From contig DATGMP010000083.1 of NCBI GenBank assembly GCA_035293565.1, positions 1 to 29,403 on the forward strand: DNA of 29,403 nt, read 5' to 3'. Every line of letters begins with the position of its first letter. Within the stretch, counting starts at the first letter, position 1. The position numbers and the translations under genes are program-made. Shown here one piece after another: positions 1-8,046 of this stretch. This stretch comes from DATGMP01 sp035293565. Its GTDB lineage: Bacteria > Pseudomonadota > Alphaproteobacteria > BOG-932 > Roseiterribacteraceae. The notes beneath the pieces are model-generated. The model did no database searches, was not told the origin of the DNA, and saw only the letters and a program-made list of their open reading frames with translations.

Positions 1-529
1 CGGTTTCCCGCGCAGCGCGGTCGACAGCCCAGACCGCCGCCGCGCCGAAGGCGCCGGGCAATCCGGCCAACAGAAACCAAAAGATCGGCCCGACCACGAA
101 ATGGACGAAGGAAACGGCGGTCTGCTCCAGCAGCGCCCGCCCCGCGGCCGCGGCGTCGCCGTCGCTTCCGATGCGACGCGCTCCCGCACGCAGCCGGGCC
201 AACGGCAAGTGACCGCGCAAGAATCCCCAGAAGATGAATGCCTCGATCATGAGCGCCGTGGAACCCGGCAAGTGGGCAAGGGCTTTGTCGATGCCGACCC
301 CGACCGCGACCGCACCCCCGCATAGCAATAGGCTCAGAACTGCGCCACGGGCCTTCAGCGTGCCCTCCGTCCGATTCGGGCGATCCAGCCGGCGGCTGAG
401 GACTCGCGCGACTCGGCCCATGACGACAGGCGGCGCCGGGATGGATCGCAGCGCAAAACGGATCGGGCCCAGTACCAAATCGAGCCAAAGGACTGCGAGG
501 ACCAGAATCGGTGGGGTCAGGATGAGCAT
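1..529 (-). CDS. CobD/CbiB-like membrane protein, 3' part cut off by the window edge
   Basis: The frame runs from an ATG at 529 off the window edge, giving 176 readable residues. It starts MLILTPPILVLAVLWLDLVLG, like the first helix of CobD/CbiB, the membrane enzyme that joins cobyric acid to an aminopropanol group in cobalamin synthesis. Further on it has a hydrophobic stretch ending in GPIFWFLLAGLPGAFGAAAV, which resembles the PLF-x-x-LL-GLPGA segment of that family. Two expected family signatures look degraded: the early Asp-Pro/His-Pro region reads LGPIRFALRSIPAPP, and the Glu-Asn-Leu-Val-Asp-Gly region reads VSFVHFVVG. It may be a paralogue rather than a working cobalamin enzyme. No cobalamin riboswitch is visible upstream. 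The family call is made from memory of the fold pattern and is moderate. Confidence 0.55.
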   Translation of the reverse strand, partial: MLILTPPILVLAVLWLDLVLGPIRFALRSIPAPPVVMGRVARVLSRRLDRPNRTEGTLKARGAVLSLLLCGGAVAVGVGIDKALAHLPGSTALMIEAFIFWGFLRGHLPLARLRAGARRIGSDGDAAAAGRALLEQTAVSFVHFVVGPIFWFLLAGLPGAFGAAAVWAVDRAARET

Positions 530-866
530 CGGCACCCCGAGCCTAGAGTCTGGCTCGGGACGGGACAACCCCTTGGAGGTTGCATCGGCGATAGGGACTT
601 GTTAACTGAAAAAGAGAACCTAAGTTATTGATTGGACGCAGGAATGATTCTCCCGCGGAACGCCCCGACCGGGGGCGCGTTCGGCAATGCAGGATCAATC
701 CCGGGCTGTTTGGCTGTTGTCATCGACGGACAGCAATTAAGCCATTCTAAGGCCCGTCCCCCGCAAGATTGCGTTCGGCGCATGAAGGCAATGCAACGCC
801 GCGCTTGACCAGCGCGGTCGGACAATCGAACTTTGCCTTCGCAGTGGCGGACCGGTTGGAGGTATC
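530..866. other. Intergenic region between the divergent cobD-like gene and phaZ
   Basis: This stretch of about 340 bases carries no convincing gene. Open frames that cross it are short or antisense to phaZ. It holds an EcfG-type promoter at 657-681 whose spacer is itself a hairpin (CGCCCC at 661-666 pairs with GGGGCG at 672-677). A second small hairpin lies at 799-817 (CCGCGC pairs with GCGCGG). A strong ribosome binding site, TTGGAGGT, lies at 856-863 just before phaZ. The leader from the predicted start of transcription to phaZ would be about 175 nt. Confidence 0.6.
657..681 (+). promoter_or_regulatory. EcfG-type promoter upstream of phaZ
   Basis: GGAAC at 657-661, 16 nt, then CGTT at 678-681. 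This is the full consensus of the alphaproteobacterial general stress sigma factor EcfG, and ecfG itself is in this window. On the opposite strand the same bases read CGAAC, 16 nt, CGTT, pointing to the cobD-like gene with one mismatch. The spacer is a GC-rich hairpin, so a structural role is an alternative. Confidence 0.55.
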
Positions 867-2156
867 GTGCTTTATCAACTCTATGAGTTCAATTACGCGG
901 CGGCCGCGCCGCTCAACCTCCTCGCCCAAGCCATCCAGACCGCGCTGAAGCATCCTTGGATGCTCGGCGGCCAGTCCGAGCTTGGCCGGCTGGTCGGCGC
1001 GGCCGCCGAAATGCTCGAACGCGGCACGCGGCGCTTCAGCAGGCCGGAATTCGGCCTGACCGAGACGATCATCGGTGGTGAGCGCGTTAGGGTCAGCGAG
1101 GAGATCGCCCTCGACAAGCCGTTCTGCAAGCTTAAGCATTTCGTGCGGGGAACCGATCGCGACGATCCGCGCGTCCTTCTGGTTGCGCCGCTGTCGGGCC
1201 ATCACGCGACGCTGCTCAGAGGCACGGTCAAGGCCCTGCTGCCGCATCACGACGTCTACGTCACCGATTGGTCCGACGCGCGATTCGTTCCGGCGTCGGA
1301 GGGGCCGTTCGGCTTCGACCATTACGTCGATTACGTGGTCGAGTTCCTGCGGTTGCTCGGCCCCAATACGCATGTCATCGCGGTCTGCCAGCCTTCGGTG
1401 CCGGTTCTTGCCGCAGTATCGATAATGGCGGCCGCGAACGATCCGGCGCAACCGCCGACGATGACTCTGATGGGCGGCCCAATTGACACGCGCGCCGCGC
1501 CCACGGCGGTGACGCGGCTGGCCGAAACGCATCCCATTTCGTGGTTCGAGCGCACGGTGATCCACCGCGTGCCCGCGAACTATCCGGCCGCCGGCCGGAA
1601 GGTCTATCCGGGATTCATCCAGCTCACCGGCTTCATGCAGATGAATCTGGACAGGCACATCGACGCGCATGCCAAGCTGTTCAACCACCTGATCCGCGGC
1701 GACGGCGAAAGCGCCGATGCGACCAAGCGCTTCTATGATGAATATTTGGCTGTTCTCGATTTGCCCGCGGAATTCTATCTTGAGACCGTGGAGCGAGTCT
1801 TTCAGCGCCATCTTCTGCCGCGCGGCCTGCTGGACGTGCACGGGACGCGAGTCGAGCCCAAAGCGATCGCAAAATCAGCCCTGCTGACGGTCGAGGGCGA
1901 GCTCGACGACATTTCCGCTCCCGGCCAGACGCTGGCGGCCCACACGATCTGCTCCGGTCTTGCTCCGGAGTTGAAGAAAAGCGTGCTGCAGAAGGGCGTA
2001 GGTCATTACGGCATCTTCAACGGCCGGCGTTGGCGGGAAGACATCATGCCAACGGTACGGGAATGGATTCGGCGGCACGATCCCGGCCGCACCGATGTTC
2101 CCGAGGTCGACTTGGTCCCAGCCACCAAGCCGGCCAAGAAAGCACGCGCGGCCTGA
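867..2156 (+). CDS. phaZ: Intracellular poly(3-hydroxyalkanoate) depolymerase
   Basis: This 429-residue protein matches the intracellular PHB depolymerase family (PhaZ) in length and layout. The enzyme hydrolyses amorphous polymer in cytoplasmic storage granules to release carbon. It starts at a GTG with TTGGAGGT 4 nt upstream, and the N-terminal MLYQLYEF is typical. The nucleophile is a cysteine instead of the usual lipase-box serine: VCQPS with Cys174. Asp347 (in GELDDI) and His380 (in GVGHYGIF) complete the triad, with spacings close to those of the Ralstonia enzyme. The C-terminus is Lys/Pro/Ala-rich. Its stop overlaps the start of the next gene (TGATG), so the two are likely co-translated. 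An EcfG-type promoter upstream suggests polymer breakdown is tied to the general stress response. No phasin or synthase gene is in the window. Confidence 0.93.
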   Translation: MLYQLYEFNYAAAAPLNLLAQAIQTALKHPWMLGGQSELGRLVGAAAEMLERGTRRFSRPEFGLTETIIGGERVRVSEEIALDKPFCKLKHFVRGTDRDDPRVLLVAPLSGHHATLLRGTVKALLPHHDVYVTDWSDARFVPASEGPFGFDHYVDYVVEFLRLLGPNTHVIAVCQPSVPVLAAVSIMAAANDPAQPPTMTLMGGPIDTRAAPTAVTRLAETHPISWFERTVIHRVPANYPAAGRKVYPGFIQLTGFMQMNLDRHIDAHAKLFNHLIRGDGESADATKRFYDEYLAVLDLPAEFYLETVERVFQRHLLPRGLLDVHGTRVEPKAIAKSALLTVEGELDDISAPGQTLAAHTICSGLAPELKKSVLQKGVGHYGIFNGRRWREDIMPTVREWIRRHDPGRTDVPEVDLVPATKPAKKARAA

Positions 2157-2872
2157 TGCGGCGGCGCGGCAGTTCCATCGAGCTGCTCGACTCCCCGATA
2201 CCGCTTCCGGTTCCGCTCGAATATCGCCGCACCAGCCGCGCCCGGCGCATCAGCATCAAGGTCGACGTGCCGCGGGGCCGCGTCGTGCTGGTCGCGCCCT
2301 ATTCCATCGGCAAGGCACGCGCCCTCGACTTCCTTGAACGTAATGCGCGATGGCTCCACGGACAATTGGCCAAGATGCCCGAGGCCGTGCCGTTCGCCGA
2401 TGGTGTTACGATTCCGCTGCTCGGCGTGCCGCACCGGATACATGGCGACCATGCGACGTTGCGCGGGCGCGTCGAACAAGCGGATCAGGTGATCCGCGTG
2501 CCCGGCGCCGCCGAGCATCTGCCGCGCCGACTTACCGACTATCTGAAGGCCGAAGCGAAGCGCGAGATCGGGACACGCGCACGCGCCAAGGCGACCGAAA
2601 TCGGCGCGAGCATCAAAGGGCTGACTCTGAGAGACACGGTGTCCAGATGGGGAAGCTGCAATCGCGCCGGCCGTCTCTCCTTCTCATGGCGGCTGATCCT
2701 GGCTCCGGAATCGGTCCTTGATTACGTCGTCGCGCACGAAGTGGCGCACCTGGCCGAAATGAATCACGGGCCGCGCTTCTGGAAGCTGTGCAAGCAACTC
2801 TCGACGCATGATCCCGACGCTGCGCGCGATTGGCTGAGACAGCACGGGCATCAGCTTCACCGATATGGCTGA
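2156..2872 (+). CDS. YgjP-type zinc metallopeptidase (DUF45/SprT-like)
   Basis: This is a 238-residue protein of the M48-like YgjP family. The start ATG at 2156 shares one base with the phaZ stop (TGATG); an open frame further upstream lies inside phaZ and is ignored. The zinc site is HEVAH at 194-198 with the third ligand probably His204 (NHGPRFW). The conserved block RWGSCNRAGRLSFSWRL at 164-180 precedes it, as is usual in the family. There is no signal peptide and no membrane segment, so it is cytoplasmic. Its substrate is not known. Family members are found widely and often next to unrelated genes. Here the coupling to phaZ may be only transcriptional. The call to family is firm; the role is open. 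Confidence 0.9.
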   Translation: MRRRGSSIELLDSPIPLPVPLEYRRTSRARRISIKVDVPRGRVVLVAPYSIGKARALDFLERNARWLHGQLAKMPEAVPFADGVTIPLLGVPHRIHGDHATLRGRVEQADQVIRVPGAAEHLPRRLTDYLKAEAKREIGTRARAKATEIGASIKGLTLRDTVSRWGSCNRAGRLSFSWRLILAPESVLDYVVAHEVAHLAEMNHGPRFWKLCKQLSTHDPDAARDWLRQHGHQLHRYG

Positions 2873-2967
2873 CGCTCTCGGCTCGGAGCGCTGGGAAAAT
2901 GCCACCGCCTTCTTTTGGCCGATGGACAGATCGTATGAAGTGCCTGGAAGTATTCGCCTGCTACAGG

Positions 2968-4146
2968 TTAGACAGCCCGCAATGCTTCCGCCACGGGTAG
3001 CCGCGCGGCGCGGATGGCCGGAAAGAGCCCGCCGACCGCGCCGATCGCAATCGCCCAGCCGATGCCGAGCGCGATGAGGCCGGGCGTGACGGTCAGCGCG
3101 AACACCAGCTGCGTGAAGTTTCCGCTGAGCGTGCTCACGGCGTTCCCATTGAAGAACAGCCAGGCGAGTCCCGCCCCCAATGCGCCGCCGATCAGCGCCA
3201 GCACCAAGGCTTCGACGAAGACCGAGGCGACGATCGCCCCGGAGCCGAAACCGATCGCTCGCAAAGTCGCGATCTCCAGGATTCGCGCGCTGACCGCGGA
3301 ATACATCGTATTCAGAGCGCCGAAGACTGCGCCGATAGCCATCACGCCGCCCACCACGTTGCCGACGACGAACAGGATCGTGCTCACATTCTTGGAAAGG
3401 CTGGCGTAATAATCGGGCTCGCGCTTGACGTCGACCGACAAGGTCGGATTGGTCGTGAGCGCGTCGCGAAATCTGCCGAATGCTTCCGGCGAGTCCAGAA
3501 GAACCGTCGTACTCTGGTAGAGATTGCGGCGCCAGGCGGACAAGATCGTCTCGTTGTCACCCAACACTTCCGATTCGTGCGTATCGCCACCGCTTTCGAA
3601 CGTCCCGACGATTTTCCAGTCGCTCTCATGGAAATGCAGCTCGTCGCCGACCTCGAGGCCTTGGAACTGCGCCTGCGCGGCCTTCCCCACGATCAGCTCG
3701 TGAAGCGCGGGTCGAAACATCCGCCCGGCGATCAAATGGATTTCTGGCCTGAGCGCCAGGATCTGGGATCCCACGCCGCGCAGGGTGACGTTGGCGCCGC
3801 TCTGGCTGCCCTTTTTGGGACGCTCGATGATGACGACCGCCTCCGCCGAGCCGATCGGTTTCCCGGCGGCATCCTTCTTGACGCCCGGCGCATCCATGAT
3901 CGTGAGCGTTGCGTCGCGATCCAGGCTGCTCGAGAGCTCGGCCTCGGAGCCGCCGCGGATCACGATGGCCCGATCGAGACGGCCGGTGCCGGCGGAGGTC
4001 TTTTGAAAGCCGACCGCCATCGCCAGCACCGAGATCAGAACTGCGACCACTCCCGCGATTCCGACGACGATGACGAGCGAGGTGCCCAAGCGCTGCGGGA
4101 TGCTGCGCAGATTCATCCCGGTGACAGTGAGAATCTCTCTCAGCAC
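2968..4146 (-). CDS. ABC transporter permease, FtsX/MacB type (second permease)
   Basis: This 392-residue protein has one N-terminal membrane segment at about 18-42, a large periplasmic domain, and three C-terminal segments, the FtsX/MacB layout. The motif NTMYSAVSARILEIATLRAIGFG is the typical coupling segment before the last helices. The start chosen is GTG at 4146, one base after the upstream permease ends, with GGCGG about 8 nt before it; ATG at 4116 is a possible alternative. It is the last gene of the exporter operon. It probably forms a heterodimer with the other permease, since the two differ in sequence. The exported substrate cannot be read from the sequence. Confidence 0.88.
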   Translation of the reverse strand: MLREILTVTGMNLRSIPQRLGTSLVIVVGIAGVVAVLISVLAMAVGFQKTSAGTGRLDRAIVIRGGSEAELSSSLDRDATLTIMDAPGVKKDAAGKPIGSAEAVVIIERPKKGSQSGANVTLRGVGSQILALRPEIHLIAGRMFRPALHELIVGKAAQAQFQGLEVGDELHFHESDWKIVGTFESGGDTHESEVLGDNETILSAWRRNLYQSTTVLLDSPEAFGRFRDALTTNPTLSVDVKREPDYYASLSKNVSTILFVVGNVVGGVMAIGAVFGALNTMYSAVSARILEIATLRAIGFGSGAIVASVFVEALVLALIGGALGAGLAWLFFNGNAVSTLSGNFTQLVFALTVTPGLIALGIGWAIAIGAVGGLFPAIRAARLPVAEALRAV

Positions 4147-4147
4147 G

Positions 4148-5296
4148 TTATTTCCGCCCCGCCAGCGCGTCGACGATGTTGAGCGACCTGGCACGCCATG
4201 CGGGCGGCAAGCCGGTGACGAGCGCAAGCAGCACCGCCGCACCAAGGCCCATCGCAATGACGATCATGGGCAGGCTGACGACTCCGGCGACATCCCTCAT
4301 TGCCGGAAAGATCGCCGTTGCCGCCGCCAAGCCCAGTATTGCCGATGCAAGGCAGAGCATCAGCGCTTCGCCCAGCACCAGGAGAAGCACGCTCAAATCC
4401 GAAAACCCGATCGTCTTCAGAACGGCCAACTCCGGGATGCGCTCGCGGATCGATTGCATCATCGTGTTGCCGGTGAGGAACAAGAGCGTGAAGAAAACGG
4501 CGCCGACGATCGCCGTCACCATAAAGTTGATGTCGCCGAGCTGCTTGAGGAAAGACTGCGCATTCTCCTTCTCGGTCAGCGTGCGCGTCTCGTCCGACGA
4601 GTTGGCGAAGAGATTGTCGATCGTCTGGGTGATCGCAGCCGCCTTGCTCGGATCGGCAATGCGGACGATATACCAGCCGACGGTGCCTTTCCCGAAGCTT
4701 CGCCCCTCGTCGAAGTAGGTGTGATTGAAAAGGAATTGGGTTGCGCGGGCCGGGTCCTGCGGATCTTCATAGATTCCTACGATGTCGAAGGTCCAGTCCG
4801 ACGTCCCATCCGGCTTCGTCCAGATCGTCGAATGCAGCGGAATATGATCGCCGATCTTCCAGCCATATTTCTTGGCGAGCTCCGAGCCGATGACCGCACC
4901 CGTTCGCGTATGGATCAACGCGTTCAGCTGGTCTTTCGGCAAATGATCCTCGGGATAGAGATCGAAATAGCGCTCGGCATCGACCGGAAACGAGAACACG
5001 AAATTCTTGGGGTCCTGGTAATAGGTACCGAACCACGACATCCAGGCGACTCCGTTCACGCCCGGCACGGACTCGATCTGCGACAGGTATGAGTAGGGCA
5101 AGGGCTCGGTGAAGGTGACGCGGTTCTGCACATAGAGACGATTGACGTTGGCGCCCTGGATGCCCTTGTCGAAGGCGGAGTTTACACCCTGCAGCAGCCC
5201 GAACAGCATGAAGGCGACGACGATCGACAGCAGCGTGAAGATCGTCCGCGCTCGCTTACGCCAGAGACCCGCCCAGATAAGAGGAATGTACTTCAT
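4148..5296 (-). CDS. ABC transporter permease, FtsX/MacB type (first permease)
   Basis: This 382-residue permease has an N-terminal membrane helix at about 17-37, a periplasmic domain of some 220 residues, and three helices in the last 125 residues. ELAVLKTIGFSDLSVL is the family coupling motif. Its ATG lies within the end of the ATPase gene (ATGA, 4-nt overlap), so translation is coupled, and the next permease starts one base after its stop. The periplasmic domain is rich in Tyr, Trp and Phe near residues 85-110. Operons of membrane fusion protein, ATPase and two such permeases export lipids, peptides or small molecules across the envelope, often with a TolC-like partner; none is in the window. 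Confidence 0.88.
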   Translation of the reverse strand: MKYIPLIWAGLWRKRARTIFTLLSIVVAFMLFGLLQGVNSAFDKGIQGANVNRLYVQNRVTFTEPLPYSYLSQIESVPGVNGVAWMSWFGTYYQDPKNFVFSFPVDAERYFDLYPEDHLPKDQLNALIHTRTGAVIGSELAKKYGWKIGDHIPLHSTIWTKPDGTSDWTFDIVGIYEDPQDPARATQFLFNHTYFDEGRSFGKGTVGWYIVRIADPSKAAAITQTIDNLFANSSDETRTLTEKENAQSFLKQLGDINFMVTAIVGAVFFTLLFLTGNTMMQSIRERIPELAVLKTIGFSDLSVLLLVLGEALMLCLASAILGLAAATAIFPAMRDVAGVVSLPMIVIAMGLGAAVLLALVTGLPPAWRARSLNIVDALAGRK

Positions 5297-5988
5297 GCAG
5301 CGCTCTTCTGCGGCGACTCCACGAGCCGCCCCTTGTCCAGATGAAGCTGGCGCGTCGCGAAATCGGCGGCACGCTGATCATGGGTGACCATGATGATTGT
5401 CTTGTGGTGCTCCCTGTTCAGCGTCTGAAGCAGGCCCAGGATCTCGTCGGCGGTTTCCCGGTCGAGGTCGCCCGTCGGCTCATCGCAAACCAGCAGCTTG
5501 GGATCCGCCACTAGCGCGCGGGCAATCGCAACGCGCTGCTGCTGCCCGCCCGAGAGTTCGCTCGGCTTGTGCTTGGCGCGATCGGCCAGTCCGACGATCG
5601 CCAGCGCCGCCGCCACATTCCGCTTACGCTCGGCCGATCCGAGCGAGGTCAGCAGCAAGGGCAGCTCCACGTTCCGCTCGGCGTTCAGCATCGGCATCAG
5701 ATTGTAGAATTGAAACACGAAGCCGATGTTCCGGGCCCGCCATTTCGCGAGCTTCCCGCTGGGAAGTCGGTCGATGCGCTCGCCTGCCACCGTCAGCTCG
5801 CCTTCGGTCGGCTGATCGAGCCCCGCGATCAGGTTGAGCAGTGTGGTCTTGCCTGACCCGGACGGCCCCATCAACGCCAGGAAATCGCCTTCCGGAATTT
5901 CGACATCGAGATGATGGAGCACCTCGACCGGCTGCTTCCCGCGCATATAGGTCTTGACGACATTTCTCAATGAGACAATCGACCCCAT
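5293..5988 (-). CDS. ABC transporter ATP-binding protein, LolD/MacB type
   Basis: This 231-residue ATPase carries every motif of the class: Walker A GPSGSGKT at 41-48, Q-loop Gln93, signature LSGGQQQ at 145-151, Walker B LLVCDEP at 165-171, and the switch histidine His203. The start ATG at 5988 has AAAGGGGG a few bases upstream; a longer frame upstream lies inside the membrane fusion gene. The segment FYNLMPMLNAERNVELPL is typical of ATPases paired with FtsX-type permeases. It overlaps the first permease by 4 nt and sits 34 nt after the membrane fusion protein. It powers the exporter from the cytoplasmic side. Confidence 0.93.
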   Translation of the reverse strand: MGSIVSLRNVVKTYMRGKQPVEVLHHLDVEIPEGDFLALMGPSGSGKTTLLNLIAGLDQPTEGELTVAGERIDRLPSGKLAKWRARNIGFVFQFYNLMPMLNAERNVELPLLLTSLGSAERKRNVAAALAIVGLADRAKHKPSELSGGQQQRVAIARALVADPKLLVCDEPTGDLDRETADEILGLLQTLNREHHKTIIMVTHDQRAADFATRQLHLDKGRLVESPQKSAA

Positions 5989-6022
5989 GACGCCCCCTTT
6001 GCGAAACGATACGGTCTGATGA

Positions 6023-7258
6023 TTATTCTTGCTCGACTTTGACCCTGCTCCCATCCGATAGCTTCGAAAGATCGCCGGTCGCGACCTGGGCGCCGGTCGC
6101 GAGCCCGGCGACGATGGTTTGGCCGTCGGCCGTGCGCGCACCGAGCCGAACGGCGCGGCGCTCGACGGTGCCGTTGTGAATAACGTAGACAACACCGGTA
6201 TCGCCATTGGCCTGCACAGCGTCCACCGGCACGATGACTCCAGGCTGTGCGGCCTTTCCCGTGCCCTTTGCCTCCACGTCGCTGAGGAAGGAGACACGCG
6301 CCCCCATCTCCGGCACGAGGCGCTGGTCCTTTACCTTGAAGCCGACACGCACCTTTACGGTCGCTTTCGAGCGATCGGCGGTCGGAATGATCGCAATCAC
6401 GTAAGCCGGGATCTGCCAATCCGGATAGGCATTGAGTCTGACGGTCGCCTGCTGAGCCGCATGGACGCGGTTGATAAAGTTCTCGCTGACATCGACCTCG
6501 ACCTCGAGCGAGTCCATATCGACGATGGTTCCGATTCCAGTTCGCGTAAAGCCGCCGGTCGACAGCGGCGACACGACCTCGCCGGGCTGCGCCGCCTTGA
6601 CCGTGACAACCCCCGCGAAGGGGGCTCGGATGATCGTGTCGTCCTCGGCCCGCTGCGCGACCTCCAATCCCTTCTGGGCGACCGCGAGCGCGCGCTCAGC
6701 CACTGCTAGATTGTTGCGCGCCTGGTCATACGCTGCCTGCGAATTGTCAAAGGCGTCGACGCTGAGCCAACCCTCCGCCACCAGCTTCTTATTGCGCCGA
6801 TATATCGGCTCGGCATCGGCAAAGGCAGTCTTGGCGGAAACGAGATTGGCTTGCGCCTGCAAGACCTGCGCCTGCGCCTGCTCGAGCGCCGCCATCGTAT
6901 TGGTGTTGTCGAGACGGGCGATCACCTCGTCCTTTTCGACATGCTGACCTTCCTCGATCAGCACCTCCACCACCTTGTCGGTGATCTTGCCGGCGACGGT
7001 CGCCTGCCGCCGCGCCACCACATAGCCCGAGGCATCGAGCAGCGATGCGCCGGCATTATTGCCTTCGGAAACGGCCTCGCGCGCGACAGCGGCATGGATC
7101 GGAATTCCCGACGGCGCCGCGAGAATCCAGGCGCCCCCAGCCACAAGCAGGACGACCACCCCGGCGGCCGCCCACCAGGCCCAGCGCGGACGCTGCACGC
7201 GGACCGGCTCGCGCCGGTCTATGCGGAGCTGGTTGAGCAGGGAGACTTTGTCGTCCAT
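6023..7258 (-). CDS. Periplasmic membrane fusion protein of an ABC exporter (HlyD/MacA-like)
   Basis: This 411-residue adaptor has a short cytoplasmic tail, one membrane helix at about 28-48, then two biotinyl-lipoyl halves (around VAGKITDKVVEV and IIRAPFAGVVTV) flanking a long alpha hairpin at about 118-195 rich in Ala, Gln and Glu. A beta-barrel region follows. It is the first gene of the four-gene exporter operon. It would link the inner-membrane permeases to an outer-membrane channel. No Shine-Dalgarno sequence is visible before the ATG; instead, one arm of a 9-bp inverted repeat ends one base before the start codon, which may affect initiation. Its RND or ABC class is set by the neighbours, which are ABC genes. 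Confidence 0.9.
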   Translation of the reverse strand: MDDKVSLLNQLRIDRREPVRVQRPRWAWWAAAGVVVLLVAGGAWILAAPSGIPIHAAVAREAVSEGNNAGASLLDASGYVVARRQATVAGKITDKVVEVLIEEGQHVEKDEVIARLDNTNTMAALEQAQAQVLQAQANLVSAKTAFADAEPIYRRNKKLVAEGWLSVDAFDNSQAAYDQARNNLAVAERALAVAQKGLEVAQRAEDDTIIRAPFAGVVTVKAAQPGEVVSPLSTGGFTRTGIGTIVDMDSLEVEVDVSENFINRVHAAQQATVRLNAYPDWQIPAYVIAIIPTADRSKATVKVRVGFKVKDQRLVPEMGARVSFLSDVEAKGTGKAAQPGVIVPVDAVQANGDTGVVYVIHNGTVERRAVRLGARTADGQTIVAGLATGAQVATGDLSKLSDGSRVKVEQE

Positions 7259-7259
7259 C

Positions 7260-7312
7260 GATCGGGCCGTATCCGCAATTCAAGACGGACCCACGAAACC
7301 TTAGGCCCGATC
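7260..7312 (-). promoter_or_regulatory. Inverted repeat in the leader of the exporter operon
   Basis: GATCGGGCC at 7260-7268 is the reverse complement of GGCCCGATC at 7304-7312. In the minus-strand mRNA the two arms would close a hairpin with a 35-nt loop that ends one base before the start codon of the membrane fusion protein. No ribosome binding site lies outside it. It could set the translation rate, but this is inferred from pairing alone. Confidence 0.45.
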
Positions 7313-7355
7313 CAAATCCACAGAACATGACGGCAAGCTGACCTGCCGGCGGGCG

Positions 7356-7377
7356 CGATATTCTCACGCAAATATCG
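7356..7377. promoter_or_regulatory. Palindromic operator candidate before the exporter operon
   Basis: CGATATT at 7356-7362 and AATATCG at 7371-7377 form a perfect 7-bp dyad with an 8-nt spacer, about 100 nt upstream of the operon start. A weak promoter on the minus strand (TTGTGC, 17 nt, GAATAT) overlaps it. The size and symmetry fit a dimeric repressor or activator site. No regulator gene lies beside it. Confidence 0.45.
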
Positions 7378-7402
7378 AGAGCACAAATCCCGAGAATTTC
7401 AC

Positions 7403-7804
7403 CTATAGCTCGCGAAATTGCGCGCGGAGCGTCTCGTCGGGCGACGTCACCCGCCGCTCCAAGCGCGCCAGGCGCCCTTCCAGGTCCCGGAAGCGCCGGG
7501 TAAGCCCGCTCACCGTATCGCCGGGATGGCGGGCGACCGACCGCCAGAACGCCTCATCCTCGGAATCGCGATAAAGCATGGGCGGCCGCCGAGGCAGCAG
7601 AACGACAAGGACGATGTAACCCACGAGAATCGGGCCGAAAAAACCCAAGATCGATAGGATGACGAGAGCAATCCGGATGTTCCGCGCGGGCACGCCGAAA
7701 TAGTCGCCGAGTCCGGCGCAGACGCCGGCGATGTGACCTTCGCCCGGATTGCGATAAAGCCCGGTCGGACCCGGTCCGAAAGCGTCTTGTCGGGGGCCGG
7801 TCAT
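7403..7804 (-). CDS. PspC-domain membrane protein with a C-terminal coiled coil (second copy)
   Basis: This 133-residue protein holds a PspC domain: YRNPGEGHIAGVCAGLGDYF followed by a hydrophobic helical pair at about 45-70. After the membrane part it adds a segment near 95-120 (FRDLEGRLARLERRV) that should form a coiled coil, which the first PspC of this operon lacks. In the phage shock system PspC senses envelope stress with PspB and draws PspA to the membrane. The ATG overlaps the stop of the second pspB by 4 nt (ATGA). It is the last gene of the psp operon. The extra tail might let it bind PspA or the coiled coil of its partner; that is inference. Confidence 0.85.
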   Translation of the reverse strand: MTGPRQDAFGPGPTGLYRNPGEGHIAGVCAGLGDYFGVPARNIRIALVILSILGFFGPILVGYIVLVVLLPRRPPMLYRDSEDEAFWRSVARHPGDTVSGLTRRFRDLEGRLARLERRVTSPDETLRAQFREL

Positions 7805-8022
7805 AGGGCGAATTTCCGTTCCGATTCCGCCGTCGTTACGGCGCGTTCGAGATTGGCGACACGCTGCTCCAGCCGGCGGATCGAGTCCTCCAGCTCAGCG
7901 TTTGCGGCCTGACCGCCTTTCATCTTGCGATCGTTCTCCGCGTTGATCTTCACCCATTGGGTGATGAAGCTGCAGATCACGATCACGAGTACGACAAGAC
8001 CCCAAATCACCGAGCTGATCAT
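7801..8022 (-). CDS. PspB-like phage shock membrane protein (second copy)
   Basis: This 73-residue protein has one N-terminal membrane helix (SSVIWGLVVLVIVICSFITQW) and a C-terminal heptad region (LEDSIRRLEQRVANLERAV), which is the PspB plan. It starts 24 nt after the first pspC and overlaps the second pspC by 4 nt. It differs strongly in sequence from the first pspB of the operon outside the LE-x-R-x-x-NLERA heptads. The ribosome binding site is weak (GGACTTGGCTCAGC precedes the ATG). It likely pairs with the PspC encoded just downstream. Confidence 0.75.
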   Translation of the reverse strand: MISSVIWGLVVLVIVICSFITQWVKINAENDRKMKGGQAANAELEDSIRRLEQRVANLERAVTTAESERKFAL

Positions 8023-8046
8023 GCTGAGCCAAGTCCTTCGGATTGC

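Noticed and set aside
530..866. Cobalamin riboswitch before the cobD-like gene
   Set aside because: I looked for the GCCACTG core and B12-box signs on the minus strand and found none.
747..1841. A 364-codon minus-strand frame across phaZ
   Set aside because: Antisense to a clear PhaZ with full catalytic triad.
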